In this document: one piece after another, positions 21,039-33,030 of the stretch | Position numbering within the stretch: position 1 is the first letter of the stretch | Layout: every line of letters begins with the position of its first letter | Source: Oleiharenicola lentus | GTDB lineage: Bacteria > Verrucomicrobiota > Verrucomicrobiia > Opitutales > Opitutaceae | Assembly (NCBI RefSeq): GCF_004118375.1 | Contig: NZ_SDHX01000001.1 | Coordinates: forward strand, 2,917,693 to 2,981,692 | Length of the DNA stretch: 64,000 bases | Direction: 5' to 3' | Translations under genes and position numbers: made by a program | Notes under the pieces: generated by a model | What the model was told of the DNA's origin: nothing | The model's input: only the letters and a program-made list of their open reading frames with translations | The model's database searches: none

Positions 21039-23897
21039 ATGGCCCAAGACCTGAAAAATTCCCTGCTGCTTCCGAAGACGGATTTCCCCATGCGGGCGGA
21101 CCTCGTCAAACGCGAGCCGGGCCGGGTCGCCCACTGGGAAAAGCTGGGCCTTTACGACAAAATCCAGGCCAAACGCGCCGGGAAACCCGCCTTTGTCCTC
21201 CACGACGGCCCCCCGTTCACCAACGGCGACGTTCACATCGGCACCGCGCTCAACAAGTCGCTCAAGGATTTCGTCAACCGCTACAAGTCCATGCGCGGCT
21301 TCCGCACGCCCTACGTGCCCGGTTGGGACTGCCACGGCCTGCCCATCGAGCAGAAGGTCAGCCGCGAGATCAAGGACCAGAACCTCACGCTCACGACCGC
21401 CGAGATGCGCGCGAAGTGCGACGAGTTTTCCGAAGGCTGGATCGCCAAGCAGAAGAGCCAGTTCAAACGCATCGGCGTGCTCGCCGACTGGGCGAACGAA
21501 TACAAGACCAAGGCCCCGGCCTTCGAGGCTGACATCCTTCGCACTTTCGCCGCCTTCGTTGAACAGGGTCTCGTCTATCGCAGCAAGAAGCCTGTTTACT
21601 GGAGCATCCCCTTCGAGACCGCCCTCGCCGAGGCCGAGATCGAATACAAGGACCACACCTCTGTCGCCATCTGGGTGAAGTTCGCCGTGCCCGCCGCCGA
21701 GGCTGCGAAGTTCGGCCTGCCGACGGACAAGCCGCTCTCCATCGTCATTTGGACGACCACGCCTTGGACGATTCCCGCCAACCTCGCGATCGCGCTGCAT
21801 CCGGAGGTGGAATACGCCGTCGCCGACCTCGGTGCCGAACGCATCATCGTCGCCTCGGCGTTGCTTGGCTCCGTCGCCTCTGCGGCGAAGATCGAGCCGC
21901 AGCCGTCGGTCGTGCAAACCGTCGCTGGCGCCAAACTCGAGAAGCTCGCGGCCCGCCACCCCTTAATTGACCGCGCCTCGCCCGTCGTGCTCGCGGACTA
22001 CGTCACGACCGACAGCGGCACCGGCGCCGTCCACACCGCCCCCGGCCACGGTGCGGAGGATTATCAGACCGGCCTGAAGAACGGCCTCGAGGTTTACTGC
22101 CCGGTTGGCGACGACGGCAAATACCTCAACGACGGCCGCGTCCCCGCCGACCTCGTCGGCCTGACCACGCTCGAAACCGTCGAGGACCTCGCCGCCAAGA
22201 AGCCCTCGCCCGCCAATCTCGCCGTCCTCAAGAAGCTCGCCGAGGCCAACGCGCTCCTCGCCAAGGCCAAATACCAGCACAGCTACCCGCATTGCTGGCG
22301 CTCGAAGACCCCGATCATTTTCCGCGCGGTGGACCAGTGGTTCGTCTCCTTGGACAAGGCCGGCCACCGCCAGATCGCCCTATCTGAAATTGCCAAGATC
22401 GCGGCCAACCAGGGTTGGATTCCCGCTTGGGGCGAGGCCCGCATCCGCGGCGCCGTCGAGTCGCGGCCCGACTGGTGCATCAGCCGGCAACGCTCGTGGG
22501 GCGTGCCGATCATCGCCTTCTACGGCCCTGACAAACAAGCCTACCTTGACGCCGGGGTTGTCCGCGCCGTGGCCGACAAGATCGCCGCCAAGGGCACCAA
22601 TTTCTGGTATGACGCCTCCGCCGCCGAGATTCTTGACGGTGTAAAGCTCCCCGCCGGCTGGCCCGCCGCGACCGAACTCACCTGCGGCCGCGACACTCTC
22701 GACGTGTGGATCGATTCCGGCTCCACCCAGGCTGCCGTGCTCAAGCGGGGTCAGGGCGGCACCTCCTGGCCGGCCGACCTCTACCTCGAGGGCAGCGACC
22801 AGCACCGCGGCTGGTTCCAGTCCTCCCTCTGGAACAGCGTCATCGCCTCGGGCGCCGCGCCCTACAAAGCCGTTCTCACCCACGGGTTCATCGTGGACAA
22901 GAACCGCCAGAAGATTTCCAAGAGCTCGACCTACCAAAAGCCCCAGACCGCCGACGCCTACATCGCGCAGCACGGCGCCGACGTCATCCGCCTCTGGATC
23001 GCCTCGCAGGACTTCCGCGACGACATCCCCGTGGACGACGAGATACTGAAGAACGTCGGGGAGGCCTACCGTCTTTTCCGCAACACCTTCCGGTTCCAGC
23101 TCTCCAATCTGTTCGACTTCGACGCCGCGCAGCACGCCGTCCCGGTCGCAGCGATGGACGCCCTCGACCGCTGGGCCCTGCACCAAACGGCTACGCTAAT
23201 TACCGAGTGCACCAAGGCCTACGACGCCTACGAGTTCCACCGCGTCTATCAGCTCTGCAACCAGTTCTGCTCGGTCACCCTGTCGGCCGTCTATCACGAC
23301 ATCCTGAAGGACCGCCTCTACACCCTCGGCGCCGCCCATCCGCTCCGCCGCTCGTCGCAGACCGCCATCGCCGCGATCTTCGAGGCACTGGTCAAGCTGC
23401 TCGCCCCCTTCCTCACTTTCACCGCCGACGAGGCTTGGAGCTTCGCCAAGACCGGCAAGGAATACTCCGACGACTCCATCCACCTGCAGGACTGGCCGCT
23501 AGCGCCATCTGAATGGACCAACCCGTCGCTCGCCGCCGAGTTCGATCAGCTGCTGAAGCTGCGCGCCAAGGCCACCGAGACTCTCGAACCGCTCCGCCAG
23601 GCCGGCTCGATCGGCAAGTCATTGGACGCTATTGTCACGATTCATCGGCAATCAGCCAATCCTACCCCTGATTCGGCACTCCTCGAAAAATACCTCTCCA
23701 AATTGCCTGAACTTTTCATCGTTTCTGATGTTTTGCTCTCCGAGACGACGAATCCCAATCTTGGCGAGTTAACCATCACAACTGCCACCGAGGCGGGCCT
23801 CACCCGCTGCCCGCGCTGCTGGCGCTGGGTCCCGAAAATCGTCTCCACCCCGCACGGAGAGGTTTGCCCTCGCTGTGCGGAAGCCCTTAACTCCTGA
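21039..23897 (+). CDS. ileS: Isoleucyl-tRNA synthetase
   Basis: 952-residue class I synthetase charging tRNA-Ile, with CP1 editing domain. HIGH box appears as HIGT at residues 66-69 in GDVHIGTALNK, and the KMSKS loop as KISKS at 625-629. The C-terminal zinc ribbon is present (CPRCWRW ... CPRCAE). The ATG at 21039 (MAQDLKNSLLLPKTDFPMRA) gives the standard IleS N-terminus. It is followed after 15 bases by the DksA-like gene and then lspA; ileS-lspA linkage is classical in many bacteria and supports both calls. Confidence 0.96.
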   Translation: MAQDLKNSLLLPKTDFPMRADLVKREPGRVAHWEKLGLYDKIQAKRAGKPAFVLHDGPPFTNGDVHIGTALNKSLKDFVNRYKSMRGFRTPYVPGWDCHGLPIEQKVSREIKDQNLTLTTAEMRAKCDEFSEGWIAKQKSQFKRIGVLADWANEYKTKAPAFEADILRTFAAFVEQGLVYRSKKPVYWSIPFETALAEAEIEYKDHTSVAIWVKFAVPAAEAAKFGLPTDKPLSIVIWTTTPWTIPANLAIALHPEVEYAVADLGAERIIVASALLGSVASAAKIEPQPSVVQTVAGAKLEKLAARHPLIDRASPVVLADYVTTDSGTGAVHTAPGHGAEDYQTGLKNGLEVYCPVGDDGKYLNDGRVPADLVGLTTLETVEDLAAKKPSPANLAVLKKLAEANALLAKAKYQHSYPHCWRSKTPIIFRAVDQWFVSLDKAGHRQIALSEIAKIAANQGWIPAWGEARIRGAVESRPDWCISRQRSWGVPIIAFYGPDKQAYLDAGVVRAVADKIAAKGTNFWYDASAAEILDGVKLPAGWPAATELTCGRDTLDVWIDSGSTQAAVLKRGQGGTSWPADLYLEGSDQHRGWFQSSLWNSVIASGAAPYKAVLTHGFIVDKNRQKISKSSTYQKPQTADAYIAQHGADVIRLWIASQDFRDDIPVDDEILKNVGEAYRLFRNTFRFQLSNLFDFDAAQHAVPVAAMDALDRWALHQTATLITECTKAYDAYEFHRVYQLCNQFCSVTLSAVYHDILKDRLYTLGAAHPLRRSSQTAIAAIFEALVKLLAPFLTFTADEAWSFAKTGKEYSDDSIHLQDWPLAPSEWTNPSLAAEFDQLLKLRAKATETLEPLRQAGSIGKSLDAIVTIHRQSANPTPDSALLEKYLSKLPELFIVSDVLLSETTNPNLGELTITTATEAGLTRCPRCWRWVPKIVSTPHGEVCPRCAEALNS

Positions 23898-23912
23898 CCC
23901 GTTTTACCGATT

Positions 23913-24836
23913 ATGGCCACGAGCAAGAAAACCACCGCCAAGAAGAAGCCTGTCGCAGCCAAACCGGCCCCGGCCAAAAAGCCCGCCGCCAAAGCCGCCC
24001 CGGCCAAACCGACCGCACCCGCCAAGGCCCCCGCGCCGGCGTCCGCTCCCGCCAAATCCACGTCCAAAGCACCCATGTCGTCCGCTGACATCAAGCGCAA
24101 GCTCCTCGAACGCAAACCCGCCACGTCCACCCGCGCCATCGCGTTCTCCCTCGATGAGGTGCGCGAGATCGCGCAGAAGAACGAGAAGCAGCTCGAGTCC
24201 TCGGCCAAGACCAGCAAGGCCGCCACGCAGGCCAAGACCAAGGCGCACGACCTCGCCCAGCTCGAGAAGCCGCACAAGCCGCACCATGTGAAAACCGCCT
24301 CGTTGTCGGACATCCTCGGCTTCAACCCGGCCAAGGGCAAGAAGGCGCCGACCGCCATGGTGGACGAGTCCGAGGTGCCCGAAAAATTCCGCCGCTATTA
24401 CCGACTCCTGCTCGAATTGCGCAGCCATGTGCTCCAGCAGCTCGGCGAACACACCGAGGAGACCCTGCTCAAGTCGTCCAAGGACGACTCCGGCGACCTC
24501 TCTGGCTACGGCCAGCACATGGCCGACGCCGGCACCGACACCTTCGACCGCGACTTCGCCCTGTCTCTCGTCTCCAACGAGCAGGAGGCCCTCGCCGAAA
24601 TCGAGGCCGCCATCAAGCGCGTCCACGCCGGCACCTACGGCATCTGCGAGGCCACCCAGAAGCCCATCGCCAAGGAGCGCCTGCTCGCCGTGCCTTTCAC
24701 CCGCTACTCCACCGAGGCCAAGAAACAGGTTGAGCGCCACTCTCACCGCGCCATCCAGCGCGGCGGTCTTTTCGGCGACGGCACCGACGAGGAAGGCGGC
24801 AAGATCGCCGACGACAGCGGCGGCGACGAAGAATGA
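23913..24836 (+). CDS. DksA/TraR-like protein lacking the zinc-finger cysteines, with Lys/Ala/Pro tail
   Basis: 307 residues. Residues 1-55 are an Ala/Lys/Pro-rich tail resembling histone H1. The C-terminal 130 residues follow DksA: a coiled-coil pair ending in NEQEALAEIEAAIKRVHAG, then TYGICEATQKPIAKERLLAVP. In DksA this segment carries four zinc cysteines; only C245 remains here and it is the only Cys in the protein. The fold may be kept without metal, as in some cysteine-poor DksA paralogues. The placement between ileS and lspA is common for traR/dksA-like genes. Role in transcription is inference. Confidence 0.8.
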   Translation: MATSKKTTAKKKPVAAKPAPAKKPAAKAAPAKPTAPAKAPAPASAPAKSTSKAPMSSADIKRKLLERKPATSTRAIAFSLDEVREIAQKNEKQLESSAKTSKAATQAKTKAHDLAQLEKPHKPHHVKTASLSDILGFNPAKGKKAPTAMVDESEVPEKFRRYYRLLLELRSHVLQQLGEHTEETLLKSSKDDSGDLSGYGQHMADAGTDTFDRDFALSLVSNEQEALAEIEAAIKRVHAGTYGICEATQKPIAKERLLAVPFTRYSTEAKKQVERHSHRAIQRGGLFGDGTDEEGGKIADDSGGDEE

Positions 24837-24841
24837 TATAT

Positions 24842-24965
24842 TTTTTGATTTTGGATTTCGGATTTTCGATTGAAGCCTGAATCCCAGACTCCCGGACCGA
24901 CGGGCGAGCCTGCTTCCGGCGATTCCGGCCAATCGAAATCCGGGCATCAAAGATCAAAAATTCAG
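24842..24965. repeat. GATTTTC-family heptad array, two facing arms at the lspA start
   Basis: Left arm 24842-24874 (units GATTTTG, GATTTCG, GATTTTC) and right arm 24929-24965 (units of the AATCGAA and GATCAAA type). The left arm contains the likely lspA start codon, and the right arm is translated within the LspA N-terminal extension. Confidence 0.8.
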
Positions 24966-25460
24966 CGGATCTGGGCGTATCGCCACCTCTGGATTGTCGG
25001 CGTGCTGGTTTTCGCTGCCGACCAGATCACCAAGCAGATGATCGCCGACCGCCTGCCCTTTGGCAGCTACGGCACGTTTGCGCAGATCGAGGTGATTCCC
25101 GGCTTCTTCAACCTCGTCCATGTGGGCAACACCGGCGCGGCATGGAGCATGTTCACCGGTCAAAGCCTCTGGCTCGCGGTGCTGGCGATCGTGACCCTCG
25201 GGGCGATGTTCTGGTGGCGGCACACGCTGGGCCTGCAATACCGGGCCGCTCAGCCCGCCTTCGGCCTGCTCGTCGGCGGCGTCGTCGGCAACATCGTGGA
25301 CCGGCTCGCCCACGGCCACGTCATCGATTTCCTCGACTTCCACTTCGGCGGCTACGTCTTCCCCACCTTCAACGTCGCCGACAGCGGCATCTGCGTGGGC
25401 GTGTTCTGGTATATCCTCTGGTCGTTGCGGCAACCGGCCGAGCCGGCTGCCGCAAAGTAA
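24870..25460 (+). CDS. lspA: Lipoprotein signal peptidase (signal peptidase II)
   Basis: Inner membrane aspartic protease removing signal peptides of prolipoproteins. Four membrane segments; the catalytic Asp pair is in GNIVDRLAHG and FPTFNVADSG. The core begins at about residue 37 (YRHLWIVGVLVFAADQ). No ATG is available; the only start codon before the core in this frame is TTG at 24870, which would add a 35-residue hydrophilic extension partly encoded by a heptad repeat. The C-terminus ends in the adjacent array, whose AAGTAA gives the stop. Several lipoproteins in this window are its expected substrates. Start position is uncertain. Confidence 0.92.
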   Translation: MKPESQTPGPTGEPASGDSGQSKSGHQRSKIQRIWAYRHLWIVGVLVFAADQITKQMIADRLPFGSYGTFAQIEVIPGFFNLVHVGNTGAAWSMFTGQSLWLAVLAIVTLGAMFWWRHTLGLQYRAAQPAFGLLVGGVVGNIVDRLAHGHVIDFLDFHFGGYVFPTFNVADSGICVGVFWYILWSLRQPAEPAAAK

Positions 25461-25529
25461 CAAGGATCAAGTTTTCAAGTATCAGGAAGAGTCCTGACGG
25501 TCTCTTGATCCTTGTTACTTGATACTTTG
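25455..25529. repeat. AAGTAAC-family heptad array, locus B
   Basis: Left arm 25455-25486 (AAGTAAC, AAGGATC, AAGTTTTC, AAGTATC, AGG) and right arm 25503-25529, between convergent lspA and yicC. The lspA stop TAA at 25458-25460 is the first unit's AAGTAA. Confidence 0.85.
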
Positions 25530-25551
25530 CACTTCGTGGAGTGAGCCATGC

Positions 25552-26421
25552 TCACTCCACGTTCGCCATCTGCTCCCGGACGCGCTCGAGCTCGTTCTTG
25601 AACTCGATCACCTTCTGCGAAACCGCGAGGTCGTTGGCCTTGCTGCCGATGGTATGGATCTCGCGCCCGATCTCCTGGAGAATGAACTCCGCCTTGCGGC
25701 CGATCTCGCCCTTGCTGCGCAATAGCTCCTTGAGCTGCCCCAAATGGTGCCGCAGCCGGGTGATTTCTTCGGTGATGTCGCAACGGTCGGCGAACAGCGC
25801 CACTTCCTTGAGCACGCGCTCGTCGTTCAGCTCCAGTTCCAGCCCGGCCTGCCGCAGCCGCTGCAGCAGCAGATCGCGGTAGGCGGTCGTGATACCGGGG
25901 GCCCGCTGCGCGATCACCTCGGTCGCGGCATGCAGCTTCTCCCAGCGACCGAGAAAATCCACCAGAAGGGCCTCACCCTCCTTCGCGCGCATGGCCGCCA
26001 GGCCCCGCAGGGCCTCGCCGAGCGCCTTGAGCACGACTCCCGCGGCCTCGTCGTCCGCCGGCAAGCCGCCGGCGGCACGCTGACTGTTCGCGATCTGCCA
26101 GAGCAGGTCGGCGCTGGGCTCGAATTTGATGCCCTTGCGTTTGGCGAGTTCCGCAAGTTGGTCCAGGCTCTCCTCGACTGCCGTCTCGTCCCAGTCGGTG
26201 GCCCCGGACGCTTTGCCCGTCACCTCGACAGCCACATGCACCTTGCCGCGCAAGGCGACCTTGCGAACCGCCTCCCCAACCGCCGCCTCAAAGCCATCCC
26301 ACTCGGCGGGCAGTTTCATCGTTAGATCCAGGTTCTTCCGGTTCACGGAATTCACCTGAACGGTGAGAGTCTGGTCACCCAGCGCCGCAGTGGCGCGGCC
26401 ATAGCCGGTCATGCTGTTCAT
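25552..26421 (-). CDS. yicC: YicC family endoribonuclease
   Basis: 289 residues, matching YicC over its whole length: MNSMTGYGRA at the N-terminus, VNSVNRKNLDLTMKLP, and the C-terminal DUF1732 part with GRKAEFILQEIGREIHTIGSKAND. YicC of Escherichia coli is an endoribonuclease affecting small RNA decay. The ATG at 26421 gives the conserved start; the listed upstream extension would run through the repeat array at 26428-26465. It faces lspA and is separated from it by repeat locus B. Confidence 0.92.
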   Translation of the reverse strand: MNSMTGYGRATAALGDQTLTVQVNSVNRKNLDLTMKLPAEWDGFEAAVGEAVRKVALRGKVHVAVEVTGKASGATDWDETAVEESLDQLAELAKRKGIKFEPSADLLWQIANSQRAAGGLPADDEAAGVVLKALGEALRGLAAMRAKEGEALLVDFLGRWEKLHAATEVIAQRAPGITTAYRDLLLQRLRQAGLELELNDERVLKEVALFADRCDITEEITRLRHHLGQLKELLRSKGEIGRKAEFILQEIGREIHTIGSKANDLAVSQKVIEFKNELERVREQMANVE

Positions 26422-26427
26422 GCAGGA

Positions 26428-26465
26428 GAAGTAACAAGTATCAGGTAACAAGTAGCAAGAACAGG
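26428..26465. repeat. AAGTAAC-family heptad array, locus C left arm
   Basis: Units AAGTAAC, AAGTATC, AGGTAAC, AAGTAGC and a terminal AAGAACAGG just upstream of yicC. The facing arm is not adjacent but lies at 26881-26915, on the other side of the broken four-helix-bundle gene. Confidence 0.8.
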
Positions 26466-26479
26466 GATGCCAAGCGCGT

Positions 26480-26841
26480 TTAGTCCTGGGTATCATCCTT
26501 CCCCGCGATCTTGGCGAAGATTCGCTTCAACTCCTCCGCCTCGACCAAAAGTTTGTCGTGGAGCACAGTCACGTCGACCTTCTGGGCAATTCCAACAGCC
26601 GCAGCCAGAGCCCTGACTCACGGGCCTCCTTGCGACATATCTTGATCCTGTAGAAGAAGTCTTTCCGGCTCAGCCCCTCCTGCGCCTCCAGGTAATTTGC
26701 AGCCACCGAGCCGGATGCCCTAACCAACTGCTTCGCATCCTCGATGTTCGATATGGTTCGCGGCAGTTGATTCACCAAACGCCTCACGCACTGGGCAAAC
26801 ACGAAGGTTCGCCTGAGAAGGTCATTGGATTCACGGGCCAT
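26480..26841 (-). pseudogene. Four-helix-bundle (23S rRNA intervening-sequence type) protein, frameshifted
   Basis: The reading frame from 26841 gives 90 residues matching the four-helix-bundle family: FVFAQCVRRLVNQLPRTI, ASGSVAANYLEAQEGLSRKDF and ICRKEARESGLWLRLLEL. It then stops with PRRST. In the next frame the expected C-terminus continues without interruption (VDVTVLHDKLLVEAEEL, KRIFAKIAG) to a TAA at 26480. One base appears missing near 26575 (a TTGGCCC reduced to TTGCCC would explain it). The gene is enclosed by facing AAGTAAC heptad arms. Family members are often accessory and mobile; a sequencing error is the alternative to true decay. Confidence 0.8.
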
Positions 26842-26880
26842 TTTATTTCCTCAATTGCGAGTCAATGGCCCGGTGACTCG

Positions 26881-26915
26881 TCTCTTGTTACTTGATCCTT
26901 GTTACTTGTTACTTT
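26881..26915. repeat. AAGTAAC-family heptad array, locus C right arm
   Basis: Reads on the minus strand as AAGTAAC, AAGTAAC, AAGGATC, AAGTAAC, AAGAGAC. The second unit supplies the trpB stop codon (TAA). It faces the arm at 26428-26465. Confidence 0.85.
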
Positions 26916-28125
26916 GCTCCGACAGGAGCCTTTGCACTTGCTGCACATCCTTGTCGCCGCGACCGGAAAGGTTCACCACGACGATCTTGTCCTTGCCGAG
27001 GGCCTTGGCGCGCTTGAGGCCGTGCACGAGCGCGTGCGTGGATTCGAGGGCCGGGATGATGCCCTCCAGACGTGAACACAGCTGGAAAGATTCCATCACT
27101 TCGTCGTCCGTGGCGTAGGCGTAGTCGATGCGCTTCGCGTCGCGGTAGTAGGCGTGTTCCGGGCCGATGGCGGCGTAGTCGAGCCCCGCTGACACGGAGT
27201 GCGTTAGCTCGATCTGGCCGTCGGGATTCTGGAGGATGTAGGTCTTGCTGCCTTGCAGCACGCCCAGCTTCCCACCCTCGAAGCGGGCCGCGTGCTCGCC
27301 CCGTCGGATGCCATGGCCGCCGGCCTCCACGCCGATGAGCTTCACGGCACTGTCCTGGAGAAAGTCGAAGAACACGCCGATCGCGTTGCTGCCGCCGCCC
27401 ACGCAGGCGACGATTTCGTCGGGCAGGCGCTTCTCCCGGGCGAGAATCTGCTCCTTTAATTCCTGCCCGATCACACGGTGGAAATCGCGTACCATCATCG
27501 GATACGGGTGCGCGCCCAACGCGGAGCCGAGGATGTAGTGGGTGTTGCGCACGTTGGTCACCCAGTCACGCATGGCCTCGTTGACCGCATCCTTGAGCGT
27601 CTTTTGGCCGGCCTCGACGGCAACGACCTTGGCGCCCATGAGCCGCATACGGAAGACGTTCAGCGCCTGACGCTCCATGTCCACCGCGCCCATGTAAACC
27701 GTGCAGTCGAGGCCAAACTTCGCGCAAACTGCCGCCGTGGCCACGCCGTGCTGGCCGGCACCGGTCTCGGCGATGATGCGCTGCTTGCCCATGCGCTTGG
27801 CGAGGATCGCCTGGCCCAGGGCGTTGTTGATCTTGTGCGCACCCGTGTGGAGCAGGTCCTCGCGCTTAAAATAGATCTTCGCGCCGCCGCAGTGCTCGGT
27901 CAACCGGCCGGCATAATACAACTCAGTCGGGCGACCGGCGAACTCCTTGAGGTGCGACTTCAGTTCCGCGACAAAAGCCGGATCCTGGCGCGCGTGCTCA
28001 TAGGCCGCCGTCAGGTCGGCCAGCGCCGTCATCAGTGTCTCCGGAACATAGACCCCGCCATAGGGACCAAAATGCCCGGCGGCATCGGGAAGCTGTGTGG
28101 GAGCGGGCGTGGCGGTGGCGGACAT
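26902..28125 (-). CDS. trpB: Tryptophan synthase beta chain
   Basis: 407-residue PLP enzyme condensing indole with serine. The PLP lysine is K98 in [15 protein letters not shown], the phosphate loop GGGSNAIG is present, and the C-terminal LSGRGDKD is intact. The ATG at 28125 is used; a TTG two codons upstream is less likely. trpA and the other trp genes are absent from the neighbourhood, so trpB is unlinked from its usual operon here. The last residues (QSNK) and stop are encoded by the repeat array. Confidence 0.95.
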   Translation of the reverse strand: MSATATPAPTQLPDAAGHFGPYGGVYVPETLMTALADLTAAYEHARQDPAFVAELKSHLKEFAGRPTELYYAGRLTEHCGGAKIYFKREDLLHTGAHKINNALGQAILAKRMGKQRIIAETGAGQHGVATAAVCAKFGLDCTVYMGAVDMERQALNVFRMRLMGAKVVAVEAGQKTLKDAVNEAMRDWVTNVRNTHYILGSALGAHPYPMMVRDFHRVIGQELKEQILAREKRLPDEIVACVGGGSNAIGVFFDFLQDSAVKLIGVEAGGHGIRRGEHAARFEGGKLGVLQGSKTYILQNPDGQIELTHSVSAGLDYAAIGPEHAYYRDAKRIDYAYATDDEVMESFQLCSRLEGIIPALESTHALVHGLKRAKALGKDKIVVVNLSGRGDKDVQQVQRLLSEQSNK

Positions 28126-28168
28126 GGCCAAATCGCAAGGCCGGGCCCCGGCAAAGGCAACGTGTTTC

Positions 28169-29608
28169 TCAGACCCGTTTGACCGTCAGCAACGTATAAT
28201 CGTCCCGCAGCCCGGCTGCACCGGTGAAATTTTGCACCGACTGCAGGATGGCGTCGTTAATCTGGCGGGCGGAACCGGCGTGCGCGCTGCGCAGGGCGTC
28301 CGCCAGGCGCGCGCCGCCAAACTCCTTGTCCTCGGCGTTGGGCGCCTCCGTCAGGCCGTCAGTGTAGAGCAACAGCGTTGCTCCGGGCAGAAACTCGGCG
28401 GCTTTGTCCTCGATCACCGACTCGAACAGGGCCGGTTCCACCAGGCCCAGTGGCATGCCCTCGCTCGCCACAAACTCGCTCACAAAGCCCCCCGCGCTGG
28501 CGCTGCGGCGCGACACCAGCGGACGCTCGTGTCCCGCGCGCGCGAAGATCAGGCTGTTGCGCGTGGCGTCCACCACGGCATAAACCATCGTGATGTAGGT
28601 TCCCTCCCGCATGTCGCCCGCCAGGGCCCGGTTCAACTCGGTGAGCACCTTGGCGGGCGAGAAGTGCGCCGGTGCAATCTGGCGGAGCGCCGTGCGGCAA
28701 CTCGCCATCAGCAGCGAGGCCGATACGCCTTTGCCGGAGACGTCGGCCACCGCGAGGCCCAGCCGGCCGTAGCCCAGCTCGAACACATCGTAGAGATCGC
28801 CGCTCACCTTCTGTGCCGCCAGGTAGCGGGCATCCAAGTCCACGCCGGGGACCATGGGCATGCTGCGCGGCAGGAGCATCTGCTGGATGTCGCTCGCCAG
28901 GCCGAGATCGAGGTCGAGCCGCTGTTTTTCCACCTGCAACGCGAGGAAGTCGGCGTTGTGCACCGCCAGGCCGGCCTGCTCGGCCAGGGCCTCGACCAGC
29001 GAATAGTCTGTCTCGGTGAAAGGCTGGCCGTCGGCCGGATTGCACACGCAGAGCACGCCGACGAGGCGCTTGCGGACGAGGATGGGCGCGGCGATGACCG
29101 AGCGCACCGCGAGCGCCGTGTCGTCGTGCCGGACCATGCGCGGGTCAGCGGCGGCGTTGGCGATCAGTTCGCCGCGACCCGTGGCGGCCACGCGGCCGAC
29201 AAGTCCTTCGCCGACGGGAAAGGTTTCCGACTTGAGCACCTGTTCGATGAACTTGGCGCGTGTGCCCATCTTCATGCGCTGGGTGTCGGGGATCGGCCGG
29301 TGCGGCGGGAACAGCCCCTCGACGGCCACGCCGCGCATCAGGTTATCGTTCCCCTTCTCGAAGATGCAGGCGCTCAGCGCCCCGGTGCTCAGGATCGCCG
29401 CATGCACGATGCGTTGGAACAGCTCGTCGCGCGGCAGCCGCTCGCCCACGGCGTCCACCATCGTGTGCATGTAGTCGATCACGATCTGCCGCTCCTCCAT
29501 TAGCACCTGGTTCTCCTCCTGCAGCCGCGCCGCCTCTCGCTGGGCACGCCAGTAGAACGCGTAAACGATCACCGCGCTCAGCAGGGCTCCGAGGAGGAAC
29601 AGGGACAT
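28169..29608 (-). CDS. GAF-domain PP2C (SpoIIE/RsbU-type) serine phosphatase, membrane-anchored
   Basis: 479 residues. One N-terminal membrane helix ([19 protein letters not shown]), a short coiled coil ([19 protein letters not shown]), a GAF sensor domain (about 50-220) and a PP2C phosphatase domain (about 250-479). Phosphatase metal motifs are visible: [32 protein letters not shown] and RDDYTLL. Such enzymes dephosphorylate anti-anti-sigma STAS proteins in partner-switching systems; the neighbouring gene encodes a STAS protein, so the two probably act together. The ATG at 29608 avoids an extension into the repeat array. Confidence 0.9.
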   Translation of the reverse strand: MSLFLLGALLSAVIVYAFYWRAQREAARLQEENQVLMEERQIVIDYMHTMVDAVGERLPRDELFQRIVHAAILSTGALSACIFEKGNDNLMRGVAVEGLFPPHRPIPDTQRMKMGTRAKFIEQVLKSETFPVGEGLVGRVAATGRGELIANAAADPRMVRHDDTALAVRSVIAAPILVRKRLVGVLCVCNPADGQPFTETDYSLVEALAEQAGLAVHNADFLALQVEKQRLDLDLGLASDIQQMLLPRSMPMVPGVDLDARYLAAQKVSGDLYDVFELGYGRLGLAVADVSGKGVSASLLMASCRTALRQIAPAHFSPAKVLTELNRALAGDMREGTYITMVYAVVDATRNSLIFARAGHERPLVSRRSASAGGFVSEFVASEGMPLGLVEPALFESVIEDKAAEFLPGATLLLYTDGLTEAPNAEDKEFGGARLADALRSAHAGSARQINDAILQSVQNFTGAAGLRDDYTLLTVKRV

Positions 29609-29619
29609 GCGTTCAAATT

Positions 29620-29737
29620 GAAGTAACAAGTATCAAGGAACAAGGAACAAGAGACCGAAGCGAAGGCCCGACCTTCGCAGATCCCGCAGCTGAGCCAGCT
29701 TTTCCTGATCCTTGGAAACTTGCCACTTGTTACTTGG
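29620..29737. repeat. AAGTAAC-family heptad array, locus E
   Basis: Left arm 29620-29652 (AAGTAAC, AAGTATC, two AAGGAAC, AAGAGACC) and right arm 29704-29737 (minus strand AAGTAAC, AAGTGGC, AAGTTTCC, AAGGATC). They sit between the STAS gene and the phosphatase gene, 51 bases apart. Confidence 0.85.
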
Positions 29738-29742
29738 CCGCG

Positions 29743-30246
29743 TCAGCGGCTTCCGAGCTGGTTGCGCAGGAAGGCCAGCACATCCTGGAACTTCGTGGCG
29801 TTCTCGGGATCGGTGGCCACGAGGTTCTCATGCGCTTCCAAAACGAGGCGGGCGTTCTCGATCTCACCCAGCTTGCGGGCGTCGAGTTGGTTCATGGCGC
29901 CCTCCGCCACGGTGCCGCCGGTGTCCACCGTCGCGAGGCGGTGGAGGCCGAGGTTGCGAATGAGTTCGAGGTTGCGCTCCCCCACCCGCACGAGCGTCAG
30001 CGAGCCGGGCGGGTTCAGCTTGCGCAGCTGGATCGCCGCGCCGGCGAGCACGCCAAGGAAGGTGCTGTCCATGCTGGCGCAGGCCTTGAAATCCACCGCA
30101 AAGCGCGTCTTCCCCTGCCCGACCATGGCGGTGAAGAATTCCTTCACCGCCGCACTGTTCAGAAAAGAAGCCCGCCCCTCGATGCGCACAACGACCGGAT
30201 CGGCGTAGGCATCGACGAGGAAAACGGGCTGGGCGGAGTCGGACAT
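29743..30246 (-). CDS. STAS-domain anti-anti-sigma-like protein
   Basis: 167 residues. The first 105 form a STAS domain (VRIEGRASFLNSAAVKEFF, then DFKACASMDSTFLGVLAG) with Ser58 and Ser61 at the position phosphorylated in SpoIIAA/RsbV proteins. The C-terminal 50 residues are a helical extension. It is transcribed just ahead of the PP2C phosphatase, its likely regulator. No anti-sigma kinase is in the window, so the third partner must be encoded elsewhere. Confidence 0.82.
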   Translation of the reverse strand: MSDSAQPVFLVDAYADPVVVRIEGRASFLNSAAVKEFFTAMVGQGKTRFAVDFKACASMDSTFLGVLAGAAIQLRKLNPPGSLTLVRVGERNLELIRNLGLHRLATVDTGGTVAEGAMNQLDARKLGEIENARLVLEAHENLVATDPENATKFQDVLAFLRNQLGSR

Positions 30247-30256
30247 GGGAGAGGCA

Positions 30257-30345
30257 GGAAGTAACAAGTGTCAGGTTTCCAAGTATCAGGATGGGAGCGG
30301 CGATCCTCTGGTTCTTGTCACCTGTTACTTGATCCTTGTTACTTC
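30257..30345. repeat. AAGTAAC-family heptad array, locus F
   Basis: Left arm 30257-30290 (AAGTAAC, AAGTGTC, AGGTTTCC, AAGTATC) and right arm 30304-30345 (minus strand AAGTAAC, AAGGATC, AAGTAAC, AGGTGAC, AAGAACC). It fills the 107-base gap between acnA and the STAS gene. A GC hairpin (GGCGCGCGCC) around the acnA stop abuts it. Confidence 0.85.
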
Positions 30346-30353
30346 GCGCGCCT

Positions 30354-33029
<2,676 letters not shown>

Positions 33030-33030
33030 A

